Origin: an uncultured Spirochaetales bacterium
Lineage (GTDB): Bacteria; Spirochaetota; Spirochaetia; Sphaerochaetales; Sphaerochaetaceae
Direction: 5' to 3'
NCBI GenBank assembly: GCA_944388965.1
Contig: CALXKL010000001.1
Span: forward strand, 310,001-374,000
Length of the DNA stretch: 64,000 nucleotides
Both the position numbers and the translations under genes were made by a program. The notes under the pieces are model-generated. The model was not told where the DNA came from. It made no database searches and saw only the letters and a program-made list of their open reading frames with translations. Below, one piece after another: positions 51,407-60,401 of this stretch (the first letter of the stretch is position 1; each line of letters begins with the position of its first letter).

Positions 51407-52657
51407 ATGGACGGTTGTCATCCGGATTCCGTGGTGGTATCCAAGTGCATGGAATTCCGTATAAGGCCGACCATTGAGCAGAAGATCCTCATCTGGAAGA
51501 CCTTCGGATGCTGCCGCTTCGTCTGGAATCATCTCCTTGATGAGCGCATCAGCCATGAGAAGGTTAACAAAGGCAAGCTCCTCAATACTACTCCTGCACA
51601 TCTGAAGAAGGATAACCCATTCCTTTCAGAAGTTGATTCGATGGCTCTCTGCAATGTACAGCTGAATCTTAACCAGGCATGCAGAAGGCTCTTCCCGAAA
51701 GGAAGGGCTCCGAAGTTCAGAGCCAAGGGAAAGGATAAAAGGTCATACACCACCAACTGGATAAACAACAACATCGAGATAGTTCACAAGAGCGATATAG
51801 AGAACTATATCAAGCTGCCGAAACTCGGAAGAGTGCGCATCATACTCCACCGTAGCATACCGGATGAGTGGAGGATGAAGCATGCGACGATAAAGGAGAC
51901 GGCAAGCGGGAAGTTCTTCATATCCCTCACCTTCGATGTGGAGATAAGACCAAAGGAGCCGATGAAGGAGTTCGACAAGGTCGAGGCCTTCGATTATTCC
52001 CTGCCTTCTCTTGTCGTCTCTGCATCAGGGGAGAATGACATCACATCCGATGACATCCGCTGGTACCGCAATCTTGAGAATAGGATTGCAAAGGAGCAGA
52101 GGAAGCTTTCGAGGATGCAGTATGGCTCAAGGAATTACTGGGAGCAGAAACACAAGATCGGGAAGCTTCACGAGAAGGCGAGGAACAGGAGGAAGGACTT
52201 CCTGCACAAGCTCTCCCGGAAGGTCTCCGATTCCTTCGATGCCGTAGTGGTGGAGGACATCAATCTCCAGCACATGTCTCAGGCCCTGAACTTCGGCAAG
52301 AGCGTATACGACAACGGCTACGGGCTGCTGAGAAACATGCTTGCCTACAAGCTTGAGGAACAGGGAGAGGTGCTTGTGAAGGTGGACAGGTTCTTCCCCT
52401 CCTCAAAGCGCTGTTCCGTGTGTCATGAAGTGAACCATGATCTCAAGCTCTCGGACAGGCAGTGGACATGCCCATCCTGCGGTACACATCACGACAGAGA
52501 CAAGAACAGTTGTAAGAACCTGCTGGATGAGGGTAAAGACATCCTTAACCGCTGGACTGGCGGGGATAGCTCATTGATACTGGCACCATCAGGTGTCTTG
52601 AGTGGGAAGAAGCTCCATCCTCAGGCTCGCTACAATGTGAGACAGGATGGAGAGTAG
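51407..52657 (+). CDS. tnpB: TnpB-family RNA-guided nuclease (second copy, distinct subfamily)
   Basis: A 416-residue TnpB. The RuvC triad is present in variant context: Asp in AFDYSL, Glu in VVVEDINL and Asp in HDRDKNSCKNL. The zinc ribbon has CSVC and CPSC pairs. EFRIRPTIEQKILIWKTFGCCRFVWN near the N-terminus is typical. The ATG at 51407 follows CAGGAGG; the frame is open further upstream but that part is the regulatory region. Its stop codon is close to where the interrupted host gene resumes. Confidence 0.9.
   Translation: MDGCHPDSVVVSKCMEFRIRPTIEQKILIWKTFGCCRFVWNHLLDERISHEKVNKGKLLNTTPAHLKKDNPFLSEVDSMALCNVQLNLNQACRRLFPKGRAPKFRAKGKDKRSYTTNWINNNIEIVHKSDIENYIKLPKLGRVRIILHRSIPDEWRMKHATIKETASGKFFISLTFDVEIRPKEPMKEFDKVEAFDYSLPSLVVSASGENDITSDDIRWYRNLENRIAKEQRKLSRMQYGSRNYWEQKHKIGKLHEKARNRRKDFLHKLSRKVSDSFDAVVVEDINLQHMSQALNFGKSVYDNGYGLLRNMLAYKLEEQGEVLVKVDRFFPSSKRCSVCHEVNHDLKLSDRQWTCPSCGTHHDRDKNSCKNLLDEGKDILNRWTGGDSSLILAPSGVLSGKKLHPQARYNVRQDGE
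52613..52652 (+). repeat. Inverted repeat at the right end of the tnpB cassette
   Basis: CTCCATCCT (52613-52621) pairs perfectly with AGGATGGAG (52644-52652). It overlaps the tnpB 3' end, where the guide RNA and the right-end hairpin of such elements are found. Confidence 0.6.
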
Positions 52658-53320
52658 GTCACGATGTACATCCTACCTACGATGGACGCCGACTATATCA
52701 GGTACGTCCCGGACAGGTCCACGGACAGCGAAGGAAATCTGATCAGCGGCTTCACGCCGTACTTCTCCGTGACCTCCGGCTACAGGCTCATCCATGACAC
52801 GGAGGATATGGACAACTTCACGATGCGCCTGAACTACTACTACGACGAGAACAACGACCCGGCGATCGATTACGAACAGTCGGTGCGCACCCAGCTGGAG
52901 ATCATCGTCAGGGCCAACAGGGCGGGTCTTTCACTGTTCCTGCAGGCATTCATCAACCTCTTCAGCGTCGTGATATGGATCATCATCGCGTTCTACAGCC
53001 AGAGCTACACCGGCGAGGACAGCATCGGGATGCTCGGCACCGGACTGTTCGGCGTCATATCCTCGATGCTGGTCGGTCTGTCGATGGTCTCTGATGCCGG
53101 CATCTTCTCGCTGATAACGATGATCAACATCTTCACGCTCGCCGTCATCATGATAATGACCTACCAGGCCATTGCGGCAAAGAGGGCTGCGGTCAGGAAG
53201 GACAAGGTCCTGATCGCCTACAACGGCATCAAGCTGCGCGTGCTCTTCGTCCTGCTGACGATCTGCACTGTGGCGATGTTCGTCGTCATTCCCGCTCTTG
53301 CATACATGTGGGGTGTATGA
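52658..53320 (+). pseudogene. 3' part of the broken HTH-plus-membrane protein gene
   Basis: The frame resumes right after the tnpB stop (TMYILPTMDADYIRYVPDRST...). It holds about 75 extracytoplasmic residues and then four membrane segments (LQAFINLFSVVIWIIIAFY, GMLGTGLFGVISSMLVGLSM, ITMINIFTLAVIMIMTY, VLFVLLTICTVAMFVVIPALAYMW). Joined to the 5' part, it makes a protein of about 560 residues: HTH, one membrane segment, outer domain, four more segments. The family is unknown. Confidence 0.7.
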
Positions 53321-53350
53321 CGAAGAATTGCCACTTCGGGCTTTGAAATG

Positions 53351-53382
53351 CGATGCTCCCTGGATCCTTCCGGGGAGCATCG
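53351..53382. terminator. Strong terminator between convergent genes
   Basis: CGATGCTCCC (53351-53360) pairs perfectly with GGGAGCATCG (53373-53382), and TTCTATTA follows. Confidence 0.8.
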
Positions 53383-53413
53383 TTCTATTACTGGATGATG
53401 ACCGCTTTCCTGC

Positions 53414-54643
53414 TCAGGATTCCCTTATGAACCTTACGGCCTTCTCAAGCCCTTCGAGCCCCTTCTCCAGAAGGTCCTCTCCGCAGCCGAAGTTGAAGCG
53501 TACATAGCACCTGTACTCATCTCCGCCGAACCAGGTGCCGTCGTTCATACAGATTCCGCCTCTCTGCCCGAAGAAGTGCGAGAGGACGAAGTGGTCTCCG
53601 TCATACAGCTGTGGGTTTTTCTGCCTGTCCTGGACCACCTTGTCCCAGATCGCGCTGCAGTCGATGAACACGATGAACGAGGCATGGCCCTTGCACAGCT
53701 TCAGCTCGGGACAACGCGTCCTGAGGAACTCCTCGAGCCTGTTCTGGTTTCTCTCCAGATGTCTGCACAGCTGCCTGTTGTACTCCAATCCATGAAGATA
53801 GGCCATCTCGGCCATCGAGGCGACGCTGTAGCCGGGGCCGGTGAGGTGGAGCCTCTTTTCGACCTTCTCGTAGCGCTCCTTCATCTCCTTCGACGAGAAG
53901 CATGCGAAGGCGCAGTGCTCGCCGGCGATGTTGAAGCTCTTGGACGCGGCAGCGAACGTGATGACGTCGGCTCCGATCCTCTCGTTCGCCTTGACCATGG
54001 GAATGTGCCGGAACCCGGGAAGCGCCAGGTCGCTGTGGATCTCGTCGCACAGCACCAGCTGTCCCCTGTCCCTTGCCAGTGTCAGAATGCTCTCGAGCTC
54101 ACTGTCCGTGAACACGATTCCGGTGGGGTTGTGTGGCGAGCAGAAGAGGATCGCCTGGCAGCCTTCGCCTGCCGCCTTCCACTCGTCGGGATCCAGGGTG
54201 AAGCCTTCTGCCGTCCTCTTCATGTGGTAGGGCACGATGACGCGTCCGTTGTCCTCGATCATGTCGATGAAGGGATGGTAGCTCGGGTAGGGCAGCAGGA
54301 TCCTGTCTCCTTCCTTCGTGAAGATGTTCATCGCCAGGGCGATTGCGTGCAGCATGCCCTGTGCGAATGCGACATGGTCCTCGTCAAGCACTGTGTCATG
54401 GCGTTCCTTCATGAAGGAGATGAACGCCGGCTTGAGAGCGCTGCTGTTACGGTATCCTATGACGCCGAGCCTGGCCTCGTCCTCCAGCGCCTGACGTATG
54501 CCGTCGCTGACGGGAAGATCCATGTCGGCCACCCAGAAGGGCAGTGCGTCCGCATTGCCGCAGATGCCTGCGATGTTACCCCTGTCCCATTTCTCGGCCC
54601 TGCTTCCTGCACGGTCGACCGAATGCGAGAAGTCATGGCTCAT
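53414..54643 (-). CDS. patB: MalY/PatB-type aminotransferase (cystathionine beta-lyase)
   Basis: A 409-residue PLP enzyme of the MalY/PatB group, which cleaves C-S bonds of cystathionine or cysteine. Key motifs: ALPFWVADMD at the start, FCSPHNPTG, LCDEIHSDL, and ASKSFNIAG with the PLP Lys. It starts with an ATG overlapping the ltaA stop. It is the last gene of the prfA operon. Confidence 0.92.
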   Translation of the reverse strand: MSHDFSHSVDRAGSRAEKWDRGNIAGICGNADALPFWVADMDLPVSDGIRQALEDEARLGVIGYRNSSALKPAFISFMKERHDTVLDEDHVAFAQGMLHAIALAMNIFTKEGDRILLPYPSYHPFIDMIEDNGRVIVPYHMKRTAEGFTLDPDEWKAAGEGCQAILFCSPHNPTGIVFTDSELESILTLARDRGQLVLCDEIHSDLALPGFRHIPMVKANERIGADVITFAAASKSFNIAGEHCAFACFSSKEMKERYEKVEKRLHLTGPGYSVASMAEMAYLHGLEYNRQLCRHLERNQNRLEEFLRTRCPELKLCKGHASFIVFIDCSAIWDKVVQDRQKNPQLYDGDHFVLSHFFGQRGGICMNDGTWFGGDEYRCYVRFNFGCGEDLLEKGLEGLEKAVRFIRES

Positions 54644-55647
54644 GGTCTGTACCCCCTTATGGTTCTGACGACCATGTCCGTCATCCCGTCGTCGACGTTG
54701 ATGCTTGTGACCATGCGGCAGAAGCCCGCATCCTCTGCAAAGAGTATGTCATGCTTCCTGAAATACCCGATCACGTCCTGGTTGGTCGTGCCGTGGCATG
54801 AGAAGAAGACCATGTTGGTTCCGAAGCGCTCGATCTTCGCCCAGCCGGTCTCCTCAAGCGCCGCCCTGATCGCCGCGGCATGCTCGTGGTCCTGCCTCAG
54901 CCTGTCGACGTTGTTCTCCAGCGCGTAGATTCCGGCTGCCGCCATGAAGCCGATCTGCCTCATCCCGCCGCCAAGCAGCTTGCGAAGCCTCCTGGCCTTC
55001 TCGATGAACTCATTGCTACCGCACAGGAGGCTCCCCATCGGAGCACCAAGCCCCTTGGATAGACAGAACGTGATGGTGTCCGTGTACCTGGCCCATTCTG
55101 TCAGCGGTATGCCCGTCTCGACGACGGCGTTGAAGATCCTGGCCCCGTCGGTGTGGACGTTCATCCCGTTGGCCTTCGCCCATCCGTGTATCGCCTTGAC
55201 TTTCTCGATGGGGTAGACGATGCCGCTGGTGGTGTTCTCGACCTCTACAAGCGTCCTGTCGGCCATGTCGTAGCTGTAACTGCGCTTGAATGCATCGAGA
55301 CCATCTGTGAGCATGAGGCCTTCCGGTGTGCTCGGGACAATGGTCGGCTGGCTCAGACCTATGGAGCTCAAGGCCCCGATTTCGTGGCAGACGATATGGC
55401 TCTCCCTGGTGCACAGCACCTCGCATCCGCGTCCGCACTGCAGTGCGATGGCGATGAGATTGCCCATGCATCCCGACGACACGTACAGACAGGCGGGCTT
55501 GCCCGTGAGCTGGCAGCCCATCTCCTGCAGCCTGTTGACCGTCGGGTCCTCCCCATAGACGTCGTCGCCCACCTGGGCCGTGTATATCGCGTCCCGCATC
55601 CCCTGCGTGGGCATCGTGAACGTGTCCGATCTCAGATCTATCGTCAT
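54640..55647 (-). CDS. ltaA: Low-specificity L-threonine aldolase
   Basis: A 335-residue PLP-dependent aldolase that splits threonine or allo-threonine to glycine and acetaldehyde. Motifs: LRSDTFTMPTQGM, ENTTSGIVYP, VHTDGARIFNA and CLSKGLGAPMGSLL with the PLP Lys. It overlaps aroA upstream and patB downstream by 4 bp each (ATGA). Confidence 0.94.
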   Translation of the reverse strand: MTIDLRSDTFTMPTQGMRDAIYTAQVGDDVYGEDPTVNRLQEMGCQLTGKPACLYVSSGCMGNLIAIALQCGRGCEVLCTRESHIVCHEIGALSSIGLSQPTIVPSTPEGLMLTDGLDAFKRSYSYDMADRTLVEVENTTSGIVYPIEKVKAIHGWAKANGMNVHTDGARIFNAVVETGIPLTEWARYTDTITFCLSKGLGAPMGSLLCGSNEFIEKARRLRKLLGGGMRQIGFMAAAGIYALENNVDRLRQDHEHAAAIRAALEETGWAKIERFGTNMVFFSCHGTTNQDVIGYFRKHDILFAEDAGFCRMVTSINVDDGMTDMVVRTIRGYRP

Positions 55648-56909
55648 TCGCTACCTCCTTTGACTCTTTCCAGCAGGCTGAAGAATGTCGGGAAGGTGAC
55701 ATCCGCAGCCTTCTCGTCGTCTATCGTCAGTCCATTCCTCGCTATCAGCGAGAGCACGGCCATGGCCATGATCATCCTGTGGTCGCCGTAGCCCGGCACC
55801 GTCACTCCTCCATCGATGGGACCGGGATGGACCGTCAGTCCGTCCTCCATCTCGTCGACCTCCAGACCCAGCAACCTCAGGTTGCGCGTCATGCATGCAA
55901 TCCTGTCCGTCTCCTTGATCCTTGCGTTCGCGACGTTCGTCAGAGTCAGAGGACCATCCGTGACGGCTCCCAGGACGGAGAGAGCGGGTAGTGCGTCGGG
56001 CATGGAGTTGAGGTCGAAGGTCCCTCCATGCAGAGGCCTGCCTCCTGTGACCGTTATCCCTTCTTCCGTGCATTCCACGCTGCATCCCATGGCGACGAGT
56101 ATGTCGATGACACCCTTGTCGCCCTGGCTGTCGTCCATGTCCAGCCCCTTGAGCGTCAGCGTGCATCCGGTGATGGCTGCGGCGACGAGGAAGAACGAGG
56201 CCGATGAGAAATCCCCCGATATCCTCTCGTCGAACGGGTGGTAGTGCTGGCCACCTTTCATCCTCAGGTGCTGCAGGTCGTCTCTCATGTCGTATGCGAT
56301 GCCCTGCCTGTCGAGCCAGTCGAGCGTCATCGAGACGTATGGCTTCTCATAGAGCAGCGGAATGTCCACCTCGCTGTCCCTTCTGGCGAGGGGAAGGGAC
56401 AGGAGAAGCGATGAAAGGTACTGGCTCGTCGGGCACTCTATGCTGGTCGACCCGCCTTCCAGGGCACCTGTGATGACCACGGGAGGGCGGCCCTGTGTGC
56501 ATCCGCCTTCAAGACCGAGGTCCCGGTAGGCCTCCACAAGAGGGCCTATTGGACGTCTGTTGAGCTGTTCATCCCCCTTCAGCGTCACGCTGCTGCAGCC
56601 AAGCGTGCCCAGCAGTCCGTACAGCAGGTATGTGGTCGTCCCGCTGTTTCCGGTGTCTATCGTGATGTCGCGTCCGCTGCATTGGAGAGTGCTGCTGTCC
56701 ACCTCGATCGAATCGTCATTTATGCAGAGTCTGCAGCCCAGAGCCCTCAGTGCCTCGATGCAGCTGAGCGTGTCGGCGCTGTACAGCGGGTTGCGGACGA
56801 TGCTCCTGCCGCGTGCGGCAAGTGCGATGAGAAGGGCCCTTATCGTCTGGCTCTTGCTTGCGGGGATCCATATCGATCCTCCGACCTTGGATGGCTTCAG
56901 GGTTATCAT
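55644..56909 (-). CDS. aroA: EPSP synthase (3-phosphoshikimate 1-carboxyvinyltransferase)
   Basis: About 421 residues, the sixth step of the shikimate pathway. Motifs: IPASKSQTIRALL, DTGNSGTTTYLLYGLLG (LFLGNAGTA region), PTSQYLSSLLLSLPLA, GDFSSASFFLVAAA, MPDALPALSVLGAV, IKETDRIACMTRNLRLLG and YGDHRMIMAMAVL. The ATG at 56909 (MITLKPSKVGG) is correct by homology; an upstream open frame is not coding. No other shikimate genes are nearby. Confidence 0.95.
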   Translation of the reverse strand: MITLKPSKVGGSIWIPASKSQTIRALLIALAARGRSIVRNPLYSADTLSCIEALRALGCRLCINDDSIEVDSSTLQCSGRDITIDTGNSGTTTYLLYGLLGTLGCSSVTLKGDEQLNRRPIGPLVEAYRDLGLEGGCTQGRPPVVITGALEGGSTSIECPTSQYLSSLLLSLPLARRDSEVDIPLLYEKPYVSMTLDWLDRQGIAYDMRDDLQHLRMKGGQHYHPFDERISGDFSSASFFLVAAAITGCTLTLKGLDMDDSQGDKGVIDILVAMGCSVECTEEGITVTGGRPLHGGTFDLNSMPDALPALSVLGAVTDGPLTLTNVANARIKETDRIACMTRNLRLLGLEVDEMEDGLTVHPGPIDGGVTVPGYGDHRMIMAMAVLSLIARNGLTIDDEKAADVTFPTFFSLLERVKGGSE

Positions 56910-56934
56910 GACAAGGCAAATATTAGTCCTTTGG

Positions 56935-57786
56935 TCAGCGCTTTGCAAATCTTGCGGACACCACGCGCTCGAGTCCGGCAAGGTCCTTCGTCACAAGCGT
57001 GTCCACGTATCCCAGGTCCCTCATGTATGACTCCAGGTCATGGGCCTGTCTGTAGTCGCACTCCAGTGCCAGAAGGCCTCCGTCCTCCAGATGATTGACC
57101 GCCTCGTCGACGATGCGTCTCTCGATGCCCAGGCCGTCTTCGTCATCGTCCATCAGAGCCAGGTGCGGCTCCTTCGAGACTTCGGGCGAGAGGGCCTTCA
57201 TCCATTCGGGTGCTATGTATGGCGGGTTGGACACGATGACGTCGTATCGTCTTCCTTCAAGCGGGCCGAAGAGGTCGCCTTCGACGCACTGCCAGCTGCA
57301 TGAGTGCCCGAGCAGCCGGGATGCGTTGCTCCTGGCGACCTCGAGGGTGGACCGGGAGATGTCGACCATGGTGAGCGAAGAGGCTCCTATGGCATGTGCA
57401 ATGCTTATTCCGACACAGCCCGATCCGGTGCACAGGTCGAGTATGCGGAGGCATGCATTCTGTCCCGCCCTGTCGAGTGCGACCTCGACGAGCGTCTCCG
57501 TGTCGGGGCGGGGGATGAGCGTATCGGGTGTGACGATGAAGTCCAGCCCGAAGAACTCCCTATGCCCCGTGATGTATGCCATCGGCTCATGCGATGCCCT
57601 GCGTTCCACCAGGGCACACAGCCTGTCCGCCGTCACGTCGTCGAGCTCGCGTCCGGCGTCGAGTATCTGATGTACGCGGTCAATGCCCAGATGCGAAAGG
57701 AGGACCTGCACCTCCATGGTCGGGTCCTCCAGTCCGGCCTTTGCCAGGCGGGATGCCGCCTTGGCCCTTGCCTGGGCAAGCGTCAT
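56935..57786 (-). CDS. prmC: Release factor glutamine methyltransferase
   Basis: A 283-residue SAM-dependent methyltransferase (HemK/PrmC) that methylates the Gln of the GGQ motif in release factors. It has the SAM motif [17 protein letters not shown] and the active-site NPPYI. Its start overlaps the end of prfA (ATGA), pairing the enzyme with its substrate. Confidence 0.96.
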   Translation of the reverse strand: MTLAQARAKAASRLAKAGLEDPTMEVQVLLSHLGIDRVHQILDAGRELDDVTADRLCALVERRASHEPMAYITGHREFFGLDFIVTPDTLIPRPDTETLVEVALDRAGQNACLRILDLCTGSGCVGISIAHAIGASSLTMVDISRSTLEVARSNASRLLGHSCSWQCVEGDLFGPLEGRRYDVIVSNPPYIAPEWMKALSPEVSKEPHLALMDDDEDGLGIERRIVDEAVNHLEDGGLLALECDYRQAHDLESYMRDLGYVDTLVTKDLAGLERVVSARFAKR

Positions 57787-58847
57787 GAGTTCTTCAGCGC
57801 CTCTTCGCCCGCCGCGATCCTGAGCGGCTCGACGATTTCGTCCAGATCTCCGTTGATCACCTGGTCCAGATGGTAGAGGGTAAGGTTGATCCTGTGGTCG
57901 GTGACACGGTTCTGAGGGAAATTGTAGGTGCGTATGCGCTCCGAACGGTCACCGGAACCGACCTGGCTTTTGCGCTCTGCGGCACGTTCCGCCCTCTTGC
58001 GGCTCTCCTCCATGTCGTATAGACGGGCTCTGAGCACCCTGAGCGCCTTGTTCTTGTTCTTCAGCTGGCTCTTCTCGTCCTGCTGTATGACGACTATCCC
58101 CGTGGGGATGTGGGTGATGCGGACGGCCGAGTCGGTCGTGTTGACGCACTGTCCGCCAGGACCACCTGCCCTCATGACGTCGATCTTGAGGTCCTCCTGA
58201 CGGATCTCGATGTCGGTCTCCTCGGCTTCTGGAAGGACCGCGACGGTCACGGCGGAGGTGTGTATCCTGCCGCTTGACTCCGTCTCCGGCACACGCTGGA
58301 CGCGGTGCACACCGCTCTCGAAGCGCAGGAAGCCGTATACGTCCTTGCCGCTGATGGAGCACACGATCTCCTTGTAGCCGCCAACGCCGCTCTCGCTGGA
58401 GTTCATCACCTCCAGCTTCCAGCGCTTGGACTCGGCGTAGTGGGAGTACATCCTGAACAGGTCGGCCGCGAAGAGGCTGGCCTCGTCGCCGCCTGTGCCT
58501 GCGCGTATCTCCATGATGATGTTCTTGCCCTCGAGAGGGTCGGGCGGGATGAGGAGCATCTTCGCTTTTCTCTCCTCGGCCTCCGCCTGACTCTCCAGGT
58601 CTGCAAGCTCCTGTCTGGCCATCTCCTGGAGCTCTGCGTCCTCCTCGAGGCGGATCATCTCCTTCGTCTCGTCGATCTGCACATGGATCGACGAAAGCCT
58701 TTCCAGCGACTCCACGATGGGCGCGATGCGGCTGCGCTCCTGCATCAGGGCCGTGTATGTCTTCATGTCCTTCATCGTCTCGCCGTCTGCAAGCCGGGCG
58801 TCTATGCCCTCGAGCTGGCGGGAGAACTCTTCAAGCTTCTCTAGCAT
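57783..58847 (-). CDS. prfA: Peptide chain release factor 1
   Basis: A 354-residue RF1 that recognises UAA and UAG. It has [15 protein letters not shown], the RF1-type [18 protein letters not shown] region, and the catalytic [19 protein letters not shown] loop with the GGQ. It is the first gene of a tightly packed operon of translation and amino-acid genes. Confidence 0.97.
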   Translation of the reverse strand: MLEKLEEFSRQLEGIDARLADGETMKDMKTYTALMQERSRIAPIVESLERLSSIHVQIDETKEMIRLEEDAELQEMARQELADLESQAEAEERKAKMLLIPPDPLEGKNIIMEIRAGTGGDEASLFAADLFRMYSHYAESKRWKLEVMNSSESGVGGYKEIVCSISGKDVYGFLRFESGVHRVQRVPETESSGRIHTSAVTVAVLPEAEETDIEIRQEDLKIDVMRAGGPGGQCVNTTDSAVRITHIPTGIVVIQQDEKSQLKNKNKALRVLRARLYDMEESRKRAERAAERKSQVGSGDRSERIRTYNFPQNRVTDHRINLTLYHLDQVINGDLDEIVEPLRIAAGEEALKNS

Positions 58848-58905
58848 CTTGTCTCCGTTGTGTGGAAATGGTCTTAGGAATATTAGCGAGGGCAGGAGCG
58901 CTGGT

Positions 58906-60306
58906 CTAGTGCATGACCTCGTCGTAGAGCTTCTGGCCGTACTCCCTGAGTGCGACCAGGGTCAGCTTGTCGCGTGCACCGACTCCCATGGAGTTCATGA
59001 GCTCGTCGATCTCCTTCATGTACGTGTTGTAGTCCGGGTTGCGGTTGAAGGGCTGCAGAAGACGCGTCGCACAGTAGCTTCTCCACATGATGCGCTCGTT
59101 CTCGTCCAGCACCTCCGGCCAGTTGCGCGCCACCTGGCGGAACAGCAGCTTGTCTATCTTATGCGAATCGAAGTGCCAGTTGTGCTTGAGTTTGCGTGCA
59201 GGAGGGTAGCTGTTGACCAGCTTCATGTTCATCCTGTCGCTGTCGCTGTAGAAGCCGTCCATGTAGATGCGCAGGTCCGGATCCGCATTCGGGTCGTCAG
59301 GCCTGTCCGCCGACAGCTTCCCGTCCAGGGCCGCGACAACCTCCTGCCTGTGGGTGCGCAGGAACTCGAGGTTGCGCTGCATCAGGTCCATGTCGATGCC
59401 AAGCCGCTGCTGCACCTGGCTGACGTTCGTCAGTATCGTGATGGGGGCTATGTAGGGGCAGCGGTTGGTGGTAACGCGCACGATGCCATGGTAGTCGTCG
59501 GGGTCGAGTATTGTGCGTGCATCCTGTGTGAGGTCGAAACACACCACGCTGCTCGAACGGGACTTGTCGAACGTGATGGGGCAGATCGGTCTGGATGCGC
59601 CGCGTTCAGAGGTGAAGCTCTGGCAGGTGTACATCACCGGACGCATGGAAAGGGTGTCGAGCATGGCGTTGATCCGGCTCTTGCTCCTGTTGTTCAGATA
59701 GAATTCGAAGAGCTGGGGCTGCCTGTCCATGACCAGCTTCGCGACGTTGATCGTGGCGTAGACGTCCACGAGAGCGTCATGCGCCCCCTCCTGCGGGATC
59801 TCGTTGTCCTCTGTCAGGTGCACGAGCTTGAAGGACGGCGACCCGTTCTCCTTCCTGTGCAGGAACCTGATGCCGTCCGGGCGGAAGTCGTGCACCGCCC
59901 TGACGAGGTCCAGGATGTCCCAGCGCGAACAGCCGTTCATCCATTCCCGCTCGTACGGGTCCATCAGGTTCCGGTACAGCGTGTTGCGGATGAACTCGTC
60001 GTCGAATGCGATGTTGTTGAAGCCGGTGACGATCGTGTCGGGCCGCCTGAACTCCTCGTCGATGGTCCTGATGAAGTCGAACTCCCCGATCCCCTCCTTG
60101 AGCGTCTGCTGCGGGGTGATGCCCGTGACCATGCAGGCGGAGGGACTGGGCAGGTAGTCCGGTGCGATGCGGCACATGAGGACCTTCGGGTCCTCGATGA
60201 CACGCAGCTTCATGTCCGTGCGCACCATCGCCACCTGGGCTATTCTGTCGGACCTGCTGTCCAGGCCGAACGTCTCGAGATCGTAGAATAGGAAGTTGCG
60301 TGCCAT
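58906..60306 (-). CDS. sbcB: Exodeoxyribonuclease I
   Basis: A 466-residue SbcB that degrades single-stranded DNA 3' to 5'. The DEDDh catalytic motifs are visible: [19 protein letters not shown] and the late [13 protein letters not shown]. The C-terminal part (about 200-466) matches the SH3-like and helical domains of ExoI ([33 protein letters not shown]). It is the typical gammaproteobacterial form and not common in spirochaetes. Confidence 0.95.
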   Translation of the reverse strand: MARNFLFYDLETFGLDSRSDRIAQVAMVRTDMKLRVIEDPKVLMCRIAPDYLPSPSACMVTGITPQQTLKEGIGEFDFIRTIDEEFRRPDTIVTGFNNIAFDDEFIRNTLYRNLMDPYEREWMNGCSRWDILDLVRAVHDFRPDGIRFLHRKENGSPSFKLVHLTEDNEIPQEGAHDALVDVYATINVAKLVMDRQPQLFEFYLNNRSKSRINAMLDTLSMRPVMYTCQSFTSERGASRPICPITFDKSRSSSVVCFDLTQDARTILDPDDYHGIVRVTTNRCPYIAPITILTNVSQVQQRLGIDMDLMQRNLEFLRTHRQEVVAALDGKLSADRPDDPNADPDLRIYMDGFYSDSDRMNMKLVNSYPPARKLKHNWHFDSHKIDKLLFRQVARNWPEVLDENERIMWRSYCATRLLQPFNRNPDYNTYMKEIDELMNSMGVGARDKLTLVALREYGQKLYDEVMH

Positions 60307-60401
60307 GTACTGGAAGATTATATCTGCTGGCAGGAGATGGATGCAATCCCGCTTTCCATTCGAGAGGGTGTTGGTTTAGAATGTCCCACTGGAGGTCTTC
60401 C

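Larger units (their letters stand above)
50773..52657 (+). mobile_element. tnpB cassette with divergent XRE regulator
   Basis: A 1.9-kb insert splitting the HTH-membrane gene. It contains, from left, a 7-bp inverted repeat (TCTCCAT 50773-50779 with ATGGAGA 50809-50815), an XRE terminator hairpin, the XRE gene on the minus strand, a shared regulatory region, tnpB, and a 9-bp inverted repeat at the right end. Exact ends and any target-site features are inferred. There is no tnpA. Confidence 0.65.
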
